The notes under the pieces: generated by a model
Seen by the model: only the letters and a program-made list of their open reading frames with translations
Databases searched by the model: none
What the model was told of the DNA's origin: nothing
In this document: positions 56,618-64,000 of the stretch, one piece after another
Layout: each line of letters begins with the position of its first letter
How positions within the stretch are numbered: position 1 is the stretch's first letter
NCBI GenBank assembly: GCA_016716705.1
Contig: JADJVF010000009.1
Span: forward strand, 124,001 to 188,000
DNA: 64,000 bases
Direction of reading: 5' to 3'
DNA from: Holophagales bacterium
Lineage (GTDB): Bacteria > Acidobacteriota > Thermoanaerobaculia > UBA5066
Made by a program: the position numbers and the translations under genes

Positions 56618-56864
56618 GGTCTCTCTCGTTTCCACGCACGGCATCTGGATCCTCCTTTCGGAAGGTGAGTACTTCCTCCCGTCCGACCAGTTCCCGTGGT
56701 TCGGAACGAGTCCAGTGGCCGCCGTCCTGAACGTCCAGCGCCTATCGGAGGACCACCTCTACTGGCCGGATCTCGATGTCGACCTCTCCGTCTCATCGAT
56801 CCTGGATCCGGCCCGCTTTCCGCTCGTTGCGCGGACGTCCCCGACCGGCCTCGCCAGAGAGTAG
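56586..56864 (+). CDS. DUF2442 protein
   Basis: 92 residues, starting from a GTG inside the 3' end of the DUF4160 gene (overlap 32 nt, different frame). Family features: AEVSLVSTHGIWILLSEGEY, FLPSDQFPWFGTSPVAAVLN, and YWPDLDVDLSVSSILDPARF. DUF2442 folds as a small beta-rich domain and is usually co-encoded with DUF4160. The overlap suggests coupled translation. Function unknown. Confidence 0.82.
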   Translation: MTPGNAILEAEVSLVSTHGIWILLSEGEYFLPSDQFPWFGTSPVAAVLNVQRLSEDHLYWPDLDVDLSVSSILDPARFPLVARTSPTGLARE

Positions 56865-56903
56865 CCAGGGCCGAAGGACCGGGGACGGGAGCGGGGGACG
56901 GAC

Positions 56904-58049
56904 GTGCAGCGCGCCTGGAAGCGGATCAAGAAGTACTCGTACCTCATCGTTTTCGTCCTGCCAGGACTCGTCGTCCTCGGCGTGAGGTTCGGCGGCGCCG
57001 CGGCCTACCTCACTCCATTCGTCGCGTTCGTCCTCATCCCGCTCCTCGACCTTCTCGTCGGCGAGGACCGCGTCAACTACACGCCGGAAGAGGAGAAGGC
57101 CCTCGACGGCGAGCGCTACTACCGCCTCGTCACCTACGTCTTCGTCCCGGTCTACTGGGGCGTCCTCGCGTACGTCGTCCACGGCGCGATCGCAGGCGGC
57201 TGGAGCCTCGCCGAGTACGCCGGGAACACCTGGTCGATGGGGATCCTCTCCGGCATCGGCATCGTCGTGGCGCACGAGCTGGGGCACAAGAGCAGCCGCC
57301 TCGAGAAGCGGCTCGCGAAGGCGCTCCTCCACCCGACCTTCTACGGCCACTTCACGCAGGAGCACAACCTCGGCCACCACCTCATGGTCTCGACCCCGGA
57401 GGACCCCGCCTCGTCGCGCTTCGGCGAGTCGTTCTGGCGCTTCTACCCGCGGACGGTGATCGGCACCTTCCGCAAGAACCTCGACCTCGAGCGGCAGCGC
57501 CTCGCGCGCGTCGGCAAGAGCGCCTGGAGCCTCGCGAACGAGACGTGGCGCAACGTCCTCCTCCCGGTCGCGCTCACGGCCGCCGCGTACGTCGCCGGCC
57601 AGCTCCTCGCACCCGACGCCGCCGGTCTCTTCGGCCTCGGCGCCGGCGCCACGGCGGCCCTCATCGTCGTCGTCCAGGCCGTCCTCGGCTTCTCGCTCCT
57701 CGAGATCGTCAACTACCTCGAGCACTACGGCCTCGAGAGGCGGAAGCTCCCGAACGGCAAGTACGAGCGCGTCACGCCGCTCCACTCGTGGAACAGCAAC
57801 CACCTCGTCACGAACGGGTTCCTCTACCACCTGCAGCGCCATTCCGACCACCACGCCTGGCCGGCGCGCCGCTACCAGACGCTCCGCAACTTCCCCGAGG
57901 CGCCGCAGCTCCCCACGGGCTACGCCGGGATGATCCTCCTCGCCGCGGTCCCGCCCCTCTGGTTCCGGGTCATGGACCGGCGCGTCCTCGACTTCCGCGA
58001 GCGCCAGGCGCGCTCGGAGGCCGTCGAGGGGCAGGGGATCGTCGCGTAA
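56904..58049 (+). CDS. alkB: Alkane 1-monooxygenase
   Basis: 381 residues with about six membrane helices. The His-rich di-iron motifs of integral-membrane hydroxylases are all present: HELGHK, EHNLGHH and LQRHSDHHA, plus the AlkB-type NYLEHYGL. It inserts oxygen at the terminal carbon of medium-chain alkanes or similar substrates, using rubredoxin electrons. No rubredoxin gene is in the window. The GTG at 56904 with a GGGAG-rich leader gives a normal N-terminus (about 10 residues before the first helix). Placed between the DUF4160-DUF2442 pair and a degraded ATPase, it may be part of an acquired region. Confidence 0.92.
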   Translation: MQRAWKRIKKYSYLIVFVLPGLVVLGVRFGGAAAYLTPFVAFVLIPLLDLLVGEDRVNYTPEEEKALDGERYYRLVTYVFVPVYWGVLAYVVHGAIAGGWSLAEYAGNTWSMGILSGIGIVVAHELGHKSSRLEKRLAKALLHPTFYGHFTQEHNLGHHLMVSTPEDPASSRFGESFWRFYPRTVIGTFRKNLDLERQRLARVGKSAWSLANETWRNVLLPVALTAAAYVAGQLLAPDAAGLFGLGAGATAALIVVVQAVLGFSLLEIVNYLEHYGLERRKLPNGKYERVTPLHSWNSNHLVTNGFLYHLQRHSDHHAWPARRYQTLRNFPEAPQLPTGYAGMILLAAVPPLWFRVMDRRVLDFRERQARSEAVEGQGIVA

Positions 58050-58080
58050 GGACCGCTTCGGCGAACGCGGGTGATTTCAC

Positions 58081-58126
58081 CCATGGTCGAAAATGCCCGT
58101 GAGTGTTTTTGACCATGGTCGAAAAT
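58081..58126. repeat. Two direct copies of CCATGGTCGAAAAT
   Basis: The 14-nt unit occurs at 58081-58094 and at 58113-58126. The second lies within TTTTGACCATGGTCGAAAAT, a nearly perfect palindrome around GACCATGGTC. It lies directly in front of the ATPase remnant and may be the old operator of that gene. Each copy contains an ATG, but the frames stop within a few codons. Confidence 0.6.
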
Positions 58127-58188
58127 CACCGTGCCATCGGCCGTACCAGGCGGCCGCCGAGCTGAAACTGACGCGCCCCGGCCAGCTC

Positions 58189-58698
58189 TCGATCTCCTGA
58201 CTCTCGGCGGCTTCCCCGAGCCCTACCTCTCCGGTTCCGAGGTTGCCGCCCGCCGCTGGTCGCGGGAATACCGGAACCTCCTCGTGCGCGAGGAGATCGC
58301 GGGGCTCGAGAGGGTCTCCGACCTCGGCAGCCTCGAGCTCCTCGCGCTGAGGCTTCCCGAGCTGGTCGGCGCCCCGTTTCGAGAACCTCGTGGCCTCGCA
58401 CCTCCTGAAGTGGGTCCACTTCGAGCAGGACGCGAAGGGTCGCGACCTCGACCTGCGCTACTTCCGCGACACCGACGGGCGCGAGGTCGACTTCGTCGTC
58501 GTGGAGGGGCGCACCCCGATCCTCTTCGTCGAGGCGAAGAGAGGCGATCAGGACGTGGACCGAGGCCTCAGGTACCTCAACGCGCGGTTCCCGAAAGTGG
58601 ACGCCTGGCAGATCTCCGAGACGGGGACGAAGGACTACGTGACCCCCGACGGGATCCGGGTCGCGCCGGCCCTGACGTTCCTTCGCGATCTCGTCTGA
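58189..58698 (+). pseudogene. Decayed AAA/DUF4143 ATPase (copy 2)
   Basis: Only the C-terminal part of the protein remains, and it is broken. The first segment, in one frame, reads LLTLGGFPEPYLSGSEVAAR to LALRLPELVGAPF. At about 58378 the frame changes and continues FENLVASHLLKWVHFEQDAK, then LRYFRDTDGREVDFVVVEGR and TPILFVEAKRGDQDVDRGLR to the stop at 58698. The winged-helix segment expected between the two pieces (about 60-70 residues) is missing, and the N-terminal ATPase domain with its Walker motifs is absent. It belongs to a different branch of the DUF4143 family than the intact copies on either side. Not functional as it stands. Confidence 0.8.
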
Positions 58699-58750
58699 GC
58701 CATCCGGCGCCGTCACGCCTCGCGTACGAGGTCCGGTTTGACCCGGGCGG

Positions 58751-58756
58751 TACAAT
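58751..58756 (+). promoter_or_regulatory. Candidate -10 element of ssrA
   Basis: TACAAT lies 13 nt before the mature 5' end of tmRNA, a sensible place for a precursor start. A TTGACC lies only 7 nt upstream of it, too close for a normal -35. Confidence 0.4.
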
Positions 58757-58769
58757 GGGAGCTGATCTT

Positions 58770-59128
58770 GGGGGCGACCCGGTTTCGACGGGGCATCTCA
58801 CGATCGAGGAGCACGCCGAGCATGCCGTCTGACTCGTAAAAACAACGGCAAAATTTAGCTGCCAACGACAGCGAACTCGCACTCGCGGCTTAAGCCGTGA
58901 CGGGACCCGGAGAGCCTGCCTGGAGCGCTTCGGAATCCTGTTGAGAAAGCCAGGCTGGGACCGAAACCCGCCATCTGAAGGTGAGGTCCGAGACGTTTCA
59001 GGTTGGTCGTCGCGCCTGGCTGTTCCGACCTGGAAGCGCGGCGACGAGATAACAAGTCGGGACTGAGCGTGGAGAATCTCGACGTACGGTCGCTTCGGAC
59101 GGGGGTTCGACTCCCCCCGCCTCCACCA
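58770..59128 (+). ncRNA. ssrA: Transfer-messenger RNA (tmRNA)
   Basis: 359 nt. The 5' end GGGGGCGACCCGGTTTCGAC and the 3' end CGCCTCCACCA pair as a seven-base acceptor stem with one G-T pair; CCA is encoded. The T arm is GGGGG-TTCGACT-CCCCC. The tag frame reads AANDSELALAA followed by TAA, with the ALAA ending that is recognised by ClpXP. It rescues stalled ribosomes by trans-translation and tags the products. The single-piece (not permuted) form is seen. SmpB is not in the window. Confidence 0.97.
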
Positions 59129-59211
59129 TTTGTGAGGGTGGGGGGGGGGGGGGGGGGGGGTCGTTCGCCAGGGAAGGCGGCCGGTTCGGACTTTGCCCGC
59201 CTCCACCATTT
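59116..59211. repeat. Duplication of the tmRNA 3' end (16-nt direct repeats 80 bp apart)
   Basis: CCCGCCTCCACCATTT occurs at 59116-59131 (the tmRNA acceptor end) and again at 59196-59211. The match extends imperfectly upstream into the T arm (GGTTCGACT against GGTTCGGACT). This is the footprint expected of integration at ssrA or of a small tandem duplication. The second copy is followed by a terminator-like hairpin at 59221-59261. Confidence 0.75.
59140..59160. repeat. 21-nt poly-G run
   Basis: An uninterrupted run of 21 G lies just after the tmRNA 3' end, preceded by GAGGGT. The length is likely unreliable in any assembly. Confidence 0.9.
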
Positions 59212-59220
59212 CGGGAGTCA

Positions 59221-59261
59221 CGGCCCGCCACCGGGAGACCGGCGGCGGGCCGATTCTCTTT
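59221..59261 (+). terminator. Terminator-like hairpin downstream of ssrA
   Basis: CGGCCCGCC (59221-59229) pairs perfectly with GGCGGGCCG (59244-59252) and is followed by ATTCTCTTT. The T-tract is broken by C but U-rich. It lies behind the second copy of the tmRNA 3' end. Confidence 0.6.
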
Positions 59262-59276
59262 GCGACGGCACCCTTA

Positions 59277-59329
59277 TTGTCACGCCCACAATGACAACTG
59301 TGCCGTACAATGTCATCCACGCAATGACA
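59277..59329. promoter_or_regulatory. Two inverted repeats of the TGTCA/TGACA type at the start of ATPase copy 3
   Basis: TTGTCA (59277-59282) with TGACAA (59292-59297), and TGTCAT (59311-59316) with ATGACA (59324-59329). The second arm of the last repeat includes the proposed ATG start at 59324. This looks like an autoregulatory operator or a recombination site. Confidence 0.55.
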
Positions 59330-60643
59330 CTTTCCCGAGACCTCCTCCGCCTCAAGCTCGACGAATCGCTGGCGGCCTCGCCGCGTGCCCTGACCCGGCG
59401 GGACATCCGACTTCCCGGAATCCGGGGGAAAGCTCTCGCTGTCATCGGCGTGCGGCGAAGCGGGAAGACGTCCTTCCTTTCGCAGTGCCGGTCTGACCGC
59501 CTTTCCGCTGATCGAGCCCCCGAGTCCCAGCTTCTCCTCTCCCTCGAGGACGAACGCCTCGCCGGCCTTACCGTCGCGGATCTCGGCTGGCTCGTCGAAG
59601 AGCATGCCCGGGTGCTTGCCGGACTGGCGGGGGCGTCGGAGAGGACCCTCTACCTCGACGAGGTGCAGACCGTTCCCGGATGGGAGGGGCTCGTCCGGCG
59701 GCTCATGGACGGAGGCGGGGTGGAGGTCTTCGTCTCCGGTTCCTCGGCACGCCTGCTGAGCCGCGAGGTGGCGACGAGCCTGCGCGGCCGGGCGATGGAG
59801 GTTCTCGTACACCCCTTCAGCTTCCGGGAGGTTTTGCGCCACGCGGGCGCGGAGCCGACCGTCGGCTGGGACCGGCTCAAGCCGGCTGAGCGCACGTCGC
59901 TCGATCACCGGCTCCGGCGATATCTCGTCGAAGGGGGATTCCCCGAGGCGCAGGGCGCCGATTCCCGGGATCGCAACGACCTCCTTGCGGGCTACGTCGA
60001 CGTCGTCGTCCTCAGGGACGTCATCGAACGCCAGGGCGTGACGAATCCACTCGCCCTCCGCTGGCTCCAGCGGCAGCTCCTCGCCCACCCCGGCGGCGCC
60101 TTCTCGGTGAAGAAGCACTACGACACGCTCCGTTCGCAGGGAGTCTCCGTCGGGAAGGACACCCTCCACGAGTACCTGGCCCACCTCGAGGACGCCTTCC
60201 TCGTGCGGACGGTCGCGATGGAGAGTGCGTCGGAGAGGCAGCGGATGGTCAACCCGCGAAAGGCGTACCCGGTCGACCCCGGGCTCATCGCCCTCTTCGA
60301 ACGGAGCGGCCGCACGCATACCGGACGCGCCCTCGAGACCGCGGTGCTCCTCGAGCTCGAGCGCCGCGGTTTCGAGACCTCCTACGTCCGGACGGCAGAG
60401 GGCTGGGAAGTCGACTTCTTCGCACAGCGAGCCGGAGAGCGTCCGCTTCTCGTGCAGGTCTGCCTCGAGAGCGAAGGAGAAGCGAACTGGGACCGGGAGC
60501 TGCGGGCGCTTCAGGCCGCGGCCGCGGTGCACCCCCGCTCCCGGCCATTCCTGGTCACACTCGATGCCGCACCACCCACCCGGTCCCTTCCAAAGGGCTT
60601 CACCTGGGCCGGTGCATCCAGGTGGCTGCTGGAAGAGATGTGA
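59324..60643 (+). CDS. AAA-type ATPase with DUF4143 domain, copy 3 (intact)
   Basis: 439 residues. Walker A is VIGVRRSGKTSFLSQ, Walker B TLYLDEVQTVPGWEGLVRR, sensor VFVSGSSARLLSRE and VLVHPFSFREVLRHAG, all typical of the AAA_14 group. The C-terminal region includes a winged helix (FSVKKHYDTLRSQGVSVGKD) and a PD-(D/E)xK-like fold (LETAVLLELERRGFETSYVR, EGWEVDFFAQR, LLVQVCLESEG). It is distant from copy 1. Starts at 59291 (ATG) or 59324 (ATG) are both possible; the later one is preferred because the protein core begins there and the upstream frame runs through the inverted repeats. It lies between ssrA and the DISARM gene. Confidence 0.85.
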   Translation: MTLSRDLLRLKLDESLAASPRALTRRDIRLPGIRGKALAVIGVRRSGKTSFLSQCRSDRLSADRAPESQLLLSLEDERLAGLTVADLGWLVEEHARVLAGLAGASERTLYLDEVQTVPGWEGLVRRLMDGGGVEVFVSGSSARLLSREVATSLRGRAMEVLVHPFSFREVLRHAGAEPTVGWDRLKPAERTSLDHRLRRYLVEGGFPEAQGADSRDRNDLLAGYVDVVVLRDVIERQGVTNPLALRWLQRQLLAHPGGAFSVKKHYDTLRSQGVSVGKDTLHEYLAHLEDAFLVRTVAMESASERQRMVNPRKAYPVDPGLIALFERSGRTHTGRALETAVLLELERRGFETSYVRTAEGWEVDFFAQRAGERPLLVQVCLESEGEANWDRELRALQAAAAVHPRSRPFLVTLDAAPPTRSLPKGFTWAGASRWLLEEM

Positions 60644-60818
60644 CCGGCCGAGCGGGAACGGCCCTGATGCACTCGCATCAATTGCGGGAAACAAGGACTT
60701 GACCTGTTGGAAAAGTGGCGTTCTCGCGCAGCCTAGGGCGTGAGGGGCGGGTCTGCCCGTTCGGCTAAGCTTCCCGCGCAGCTTCAGGGGAGACCTCACG
60801 GCGGAGGAGGGACGTCAC

Positions 60819-63800
60819 CTGGTCAGCTCGTCGTCCGAACCACGGCCAGACCGCGAGGGGCTCCCCGCCCCCGGACAGATGGTCCGCGTCCGCGCCCGCT
60901 CGTTCCTCGTCGAAGAGGTCGTCCCGCCCGCGCGTCCGTCCGAGCAGACCCTCGTCCGCCTCTCCTGCCTCGACGACGACGCCCAGGGCGACGAGCTGGC
61001 CGTCCTCTGGGAACGCGAGGTGGATGCCGAGATCGCCGGCGCCGCGGGCTGGACGATGGTCGGTCGGAAGGGCTTCGACCCGGCGAAGCTCTTCTCGGCC
61101 TACCTTCACACCCTCCGGTGGAACGGCGTCACCGCCGCCGACCCGCGCCTCATGCAGGCGCCCTTCCGGGCGGGCATCCAGGTCAAGGCCTACCAGCTCG
61201 AGCCGCTGCGCAAGGCGCTGAAGATGCCGCGCGTCGGCCTCTTCATCGCCGACGACGTCGGCCTCGGCAAGACGATCGAGGCGGGGCTCATCGTCCGCGA
61301 GCTGCTGATGCGGCAGCGCGTGAGGAAGATCGTCGTCTCCTGTCCGGCCTCCGTCGTCCTCCAGTGGCGCGACGAGCTCGAGCGGCGCTTCGGCCTGACG
61401 TTCGCCGTCTTCGACCGCAACTACGTCCTGGCCCGTCGCCGCGAGCGGGGCTACGGCGTCAACCCCTGGACGACCCACTCGCGTTTCATCCTGTCGCACT
61501 CGCTCCTGCGCGACGAGAACTACGCCGGGCCGCTACGCGACTGGCTGGGCGACTTCGAGCCGGGCTCGCTCCTCATCCTCGACGAGGCCCACAACGCCGC
61601 GCCCGCCTCGAGCGCGAAATACGCCATCGACTCCGCCCTGACGAAATCCGTCCGCGACCTCGCTCCCCGCTTCGAGCACCGGCTCTTCCTCTCGGCCACG
61701 CCGCACAACGGCCACTCGAACAGCTTCTCGTCGCTCCTCGAGCTGCTCGACCCGCTCCGCTTCTGCCGGGGCGTCCCCGTCGAAGGGCCGAAGCTCCTCG
61801 ACACGGTGATGGTCCGCCGCCTCAAGAGCGACCTGCGCGAGATCGTCGGCGACCTCCCGCGCCGCGACGTCATCCAGGTCGACATCGACGGTCTCCCGAA
61901 GGACGCCCCCGACCTCCTCCTCGCCGAGCTCCTCGACCGCTACGCCACCCTCCGCGCCGAGCGCCTCGCCACGGCCCGGAAGACGGCCCAGGCGGCGTCG
62001 AAGCTCGTCACGACCCATCTCCAGAAGCGCCTCCTCTCGTCCGTCGAGGCGTTCGCCCGCACGCTCAAGGTTCATCGTGCCTCTCTCGAAAGGGCGGAAG
62101 ACCGCAGCCAAGGCCCGCCGCGATGACGACCTCGCCCTCGCGTCGCTCACCCTCCTCGTCGCGCCCCCCGGCGCCGACGACGACCGCGCCGAGCTGAGCG
62201 AGGAAGAGCTGACCGCCGCCACCGACGCCGAGGTCGACCGCGCCACCCGCGCCTCGCTCCCGGCGGGGACCGCAGCCGTCGTCAGCGCCGCCGAGCGCGC
62301 CGTCCTCGACGAGATGTCCGCTCTCGCCGAGGCCGCCCGCACCGCCGCCGACCCGCGCGTGAAGCTCCTCGTCGAGTGGATTCGACAGAACCTCCTCGAT
62401 GCGACCCTGGCCTGGAACCGCCGTCGCGTCCTCGTCTTCACCGAGTTCACCGACACCATGCGCTACCTCGCCACGCAGCTGCGTACCGCGCTCGTCTCCG
62501 TAGATCGCGACGGGACGCGCCCGGGAGTGCAGATCACCGAGCGCATCGCCGTCTTCCACGGCGGCCTCGGCGACGAGACCCGCGAAGAGCTCAAGGCCGC
62601 CTTCAACTCCGAACCCGGCGACCACCCCCTCCGCATCCTCATCGCCACTGACTCCGCGCGTGAAGGCGTCAACCTCCAGAACCACTGCGCCGACCTCTTC
62701 CACTTCGACGTCCCCTGGAACCCCGGCCGCATGGAGCAGCGCAACGGCCGCATCGACCGCCAGCTCCAGCGCGAGAAGGTCGTCCGCTGTCACTACTTCT
62801 TCTTCGCGCAGAGGCCGGAAGACAAGGTCCTGGCCACCCTCGTCCGCAAGACCGAGACGATCCAGAAGGAGCTGGGGAGCCTCTCCGTCGTCCTCGAGAA
62901 GCGCCTCGGCTCCCTCCTCGAAGGGGGGATCCGCCGGTCCGACGCCGACGCCCTCGCCCGGCGGCTCGACGCCGAGTCGGCCTCGGAGCGCGAGCGGCTC
63001 GCCGTGGCCGAGCTGGACGAGGCCCGTGACCGCAAGGAGAAGCTCGCGACGCAGATCGAGGAGCTGCGGGGCCTGATGGCCGTCTCCGAACGGGCCCTCG
63101 GCTTCGACGCAGACGCCTTCCGCGAAGCGCTCTCCGCCTCCCTCCAGCTCTCCGGCGCCGAGCCCCTCGTTCTCACCACCGTGAAGGGGAAGCCCGTCTA
63201 TCGCTTCCCCGCCCTCGACCAGCGCGCCGGGGCCGACCCCACCTGGGCCGCCTCGCTCGACACCCTCCGCCGCCGCCGCCAGAAGGACGAGAAGCCCTGG
63301 GACTGGCGCCGCGCCTCCCCGCCCCGGCCCGTCGTCTTCGCCGACCCCGGCACCCTCGACGACGAGTTCGTCCACCTCCACCTCGAGCACCGCGTCGCCC
63401 GGCGCCTCCTCGGCCGCTTCCTCGCGCAGGGCTTCGTCCACCACGACCTCTCCCGCGCCTGCTGCACGCAGACGAAGGACCCCGTGCCCCGCGTCATCCT
63501 CCTCGGCCGCCTCTCCGCCTACGGCGACGGAGCGACCCGCCTGCACGACGAGGTCATCGCCCTCGCTGCCCGCTGGCTGGAGCCCGGCGCGCGCAAGGGC
63601 CCGCTCAAGCCCTACGCCGACTCCGCCGAAGAGCGCGCCCTCGCCCTCCTCGAGCAGTCGCTCATCGGCTCGTCCCACATCCCTATTCCCGAATCCACTC
63701 GCGCCCGCCTCCTCGCTTCTTCCGCGGCCGACCTCGAAGACCTCCTCCCGGCCCTGAAGGAGCGGGGAGAGGAGACGCTGCGCAGGATTCGCGAAAAGCT

Positions 63801-64000
63801 CGAAGAGCGCGGCCGGCGCGAAGCCGAGGAGCTCCGCGACGTCCTCGTCAGGCAGAAGGAGCGGATCGGAAAGCAGAAGCAGAAGCACGCCACCCCGCTC
63901 CTCGACCTCGGCTACGACGAGGACGAGAAGCGCCAGCTCGCCTCCGACCGCCTCCACTGGGACCGGCGCCTCACCTCCCTCGAGAAGGAGCTGAGCACCG
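60819..64000 (+). CDS. drmD: DISARM SNF2-like helicase DrmD, partial, with an apparent frameshift near 62092
   Basis: The gene runs off the window (over 1050 residues visible). N-terminal PGQMVRVRARSFLVEEVVPP and LVRLSCLDDDAQGDELAVLW are the DrmD hallmark. The SNF2/DEAD core follows: YQLEPLRKALKMPRVGLFIA, DDVGLGKTIEAG (motif I), SLLILDEAHNAAPASSAKYA (motif II), FLSATPHNGHSNSFSSLLEL. At about 62092 the first frame degenerates and stops at 62126, while the +1 frame continues with VLVFTEFTDTMRYLATQL, IATDSAREGVNLQNHCADLF and GRMEQRNGRIDRQ to the window end. One extra G in AAAGGG explains it. DrmD is the helicase of class 1 DISARM phage defence. A CTG at 60819 behind a GGAGGAGGG site is the likely start; the ATG at 60879 lacks one. 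Confidence 0.87.

Noticed and set aside
58738..58756. TTGACC/TACAAT as a -35/-10 pair for ssrA
   Set aside because: The two hexamers are only 7 nt apart, too close for sigma-70; only the TACAAT is kept as a candidate -10.
62123..62125. ATG overlapping the TGA of the first drmD frame as a start for a separate second gene
   Set aside because: That ATG is in the third frame, not in the frame that encodes the second helicase lobe, so the split is better explained by a frameshift.

Overview
This is a G+C-rich (about 70% by eye), gene-dense bacterial chromosome segment. Gene content is that of a Gram-negative heterotroph: rpsU-mutS2-dnaG-rpoD macromolecular-synthesis block, LPS-type glycosyltransferase, prepilin, TonB-like protein, hut genes, CreBCD and an energy-converting hydrogenase-related complex. 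The style fits Acidobacteriota or a similar deep-branching high-GC phylum, but no marker in the window proves this.

Layout. 0-5.1 kb: end of a photolyase gene, a lytic transglycosylase, and a GAF-like protein with an apparent frameshift. 5.2-11.9 kb: rpsU, mutS2, dnaG, rpoD, tRNA(CAU). 12-16.7 kb: zinc-ribbon coiled-coil protein, YggS, pseudo-rhomboid, DivIVA-like protein, hutI and a cyclodeaminase. 16.8-21.3 kb: Kbp-like LysM/BON protein, PHP phosphoesterase, polA. 21.3-32.6 kb: a tightly overlapping run of a TonB-like protein, an HTH-EIIA(Ntr) fusion, and a seven-gene complex-I-like assembly (two HyfB-like antiporter subunits, then HyfC-, HyfE- and HyfF-like subunits, large subunit, ferredoxin-small subunit fusion), then hypA. 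The large subunit has lost all four Ni-Fe cysteines, so this is an Ehr-type complex and not a hydrogenase. 32.6-37.8 kb: glycosyltransferase, hypF (frameshifted), selB. 37.8-45.7 kb: mixed housekeeping genes and a palindromic repeat. 45.8-48 kb: panBCD. 48.3-58 kb: zinc ribbon, trans-sulfuration enzyme, a toxin-antitoxin-like pair, creD divergent from creBC, AAA/DUF4143 ATPase, cutA, DUF4160-DUF2442 pair, alkB. 58.1-64 kb: accessory tail with a decayed DUF4143 ATPase, tmRNA (ssrA) with a duplicated 3' end, another DUF4143 ATPase, and the start of a DISARM defence locus (drmD, running off the window).

Four observations stand out. (1) Twelve gene starts lacking a clear Shine-Dalgarno sequence have a TANNNT hexamer ending 6-9 nt before the start codon, which looks like a -10-only signal for leaderless mRNAs. 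(2) The Ehr complex is translationally coupled to an HTH-EIIA(Ntr) regulator and followed by hypA although it cannot bind Ni-Fe. (3) A DISARM system lies downstream of ssrA, whose 3' end is duplicated around a 21-nt poly-G run. (4) An inverted-repeat element occurs as a 29-bp perfect hairpin at 44 kb and as a single arm that supplies the shared stop codons of two convergent genes at 33.46 kb. Three genes (GAF-like, hypF, drmD) each carry an apparent one-base frameshift, two of them in G/C runs and the third at a short AAAGGG run. Assembly error is the simplest explanation, but real decay is possible.
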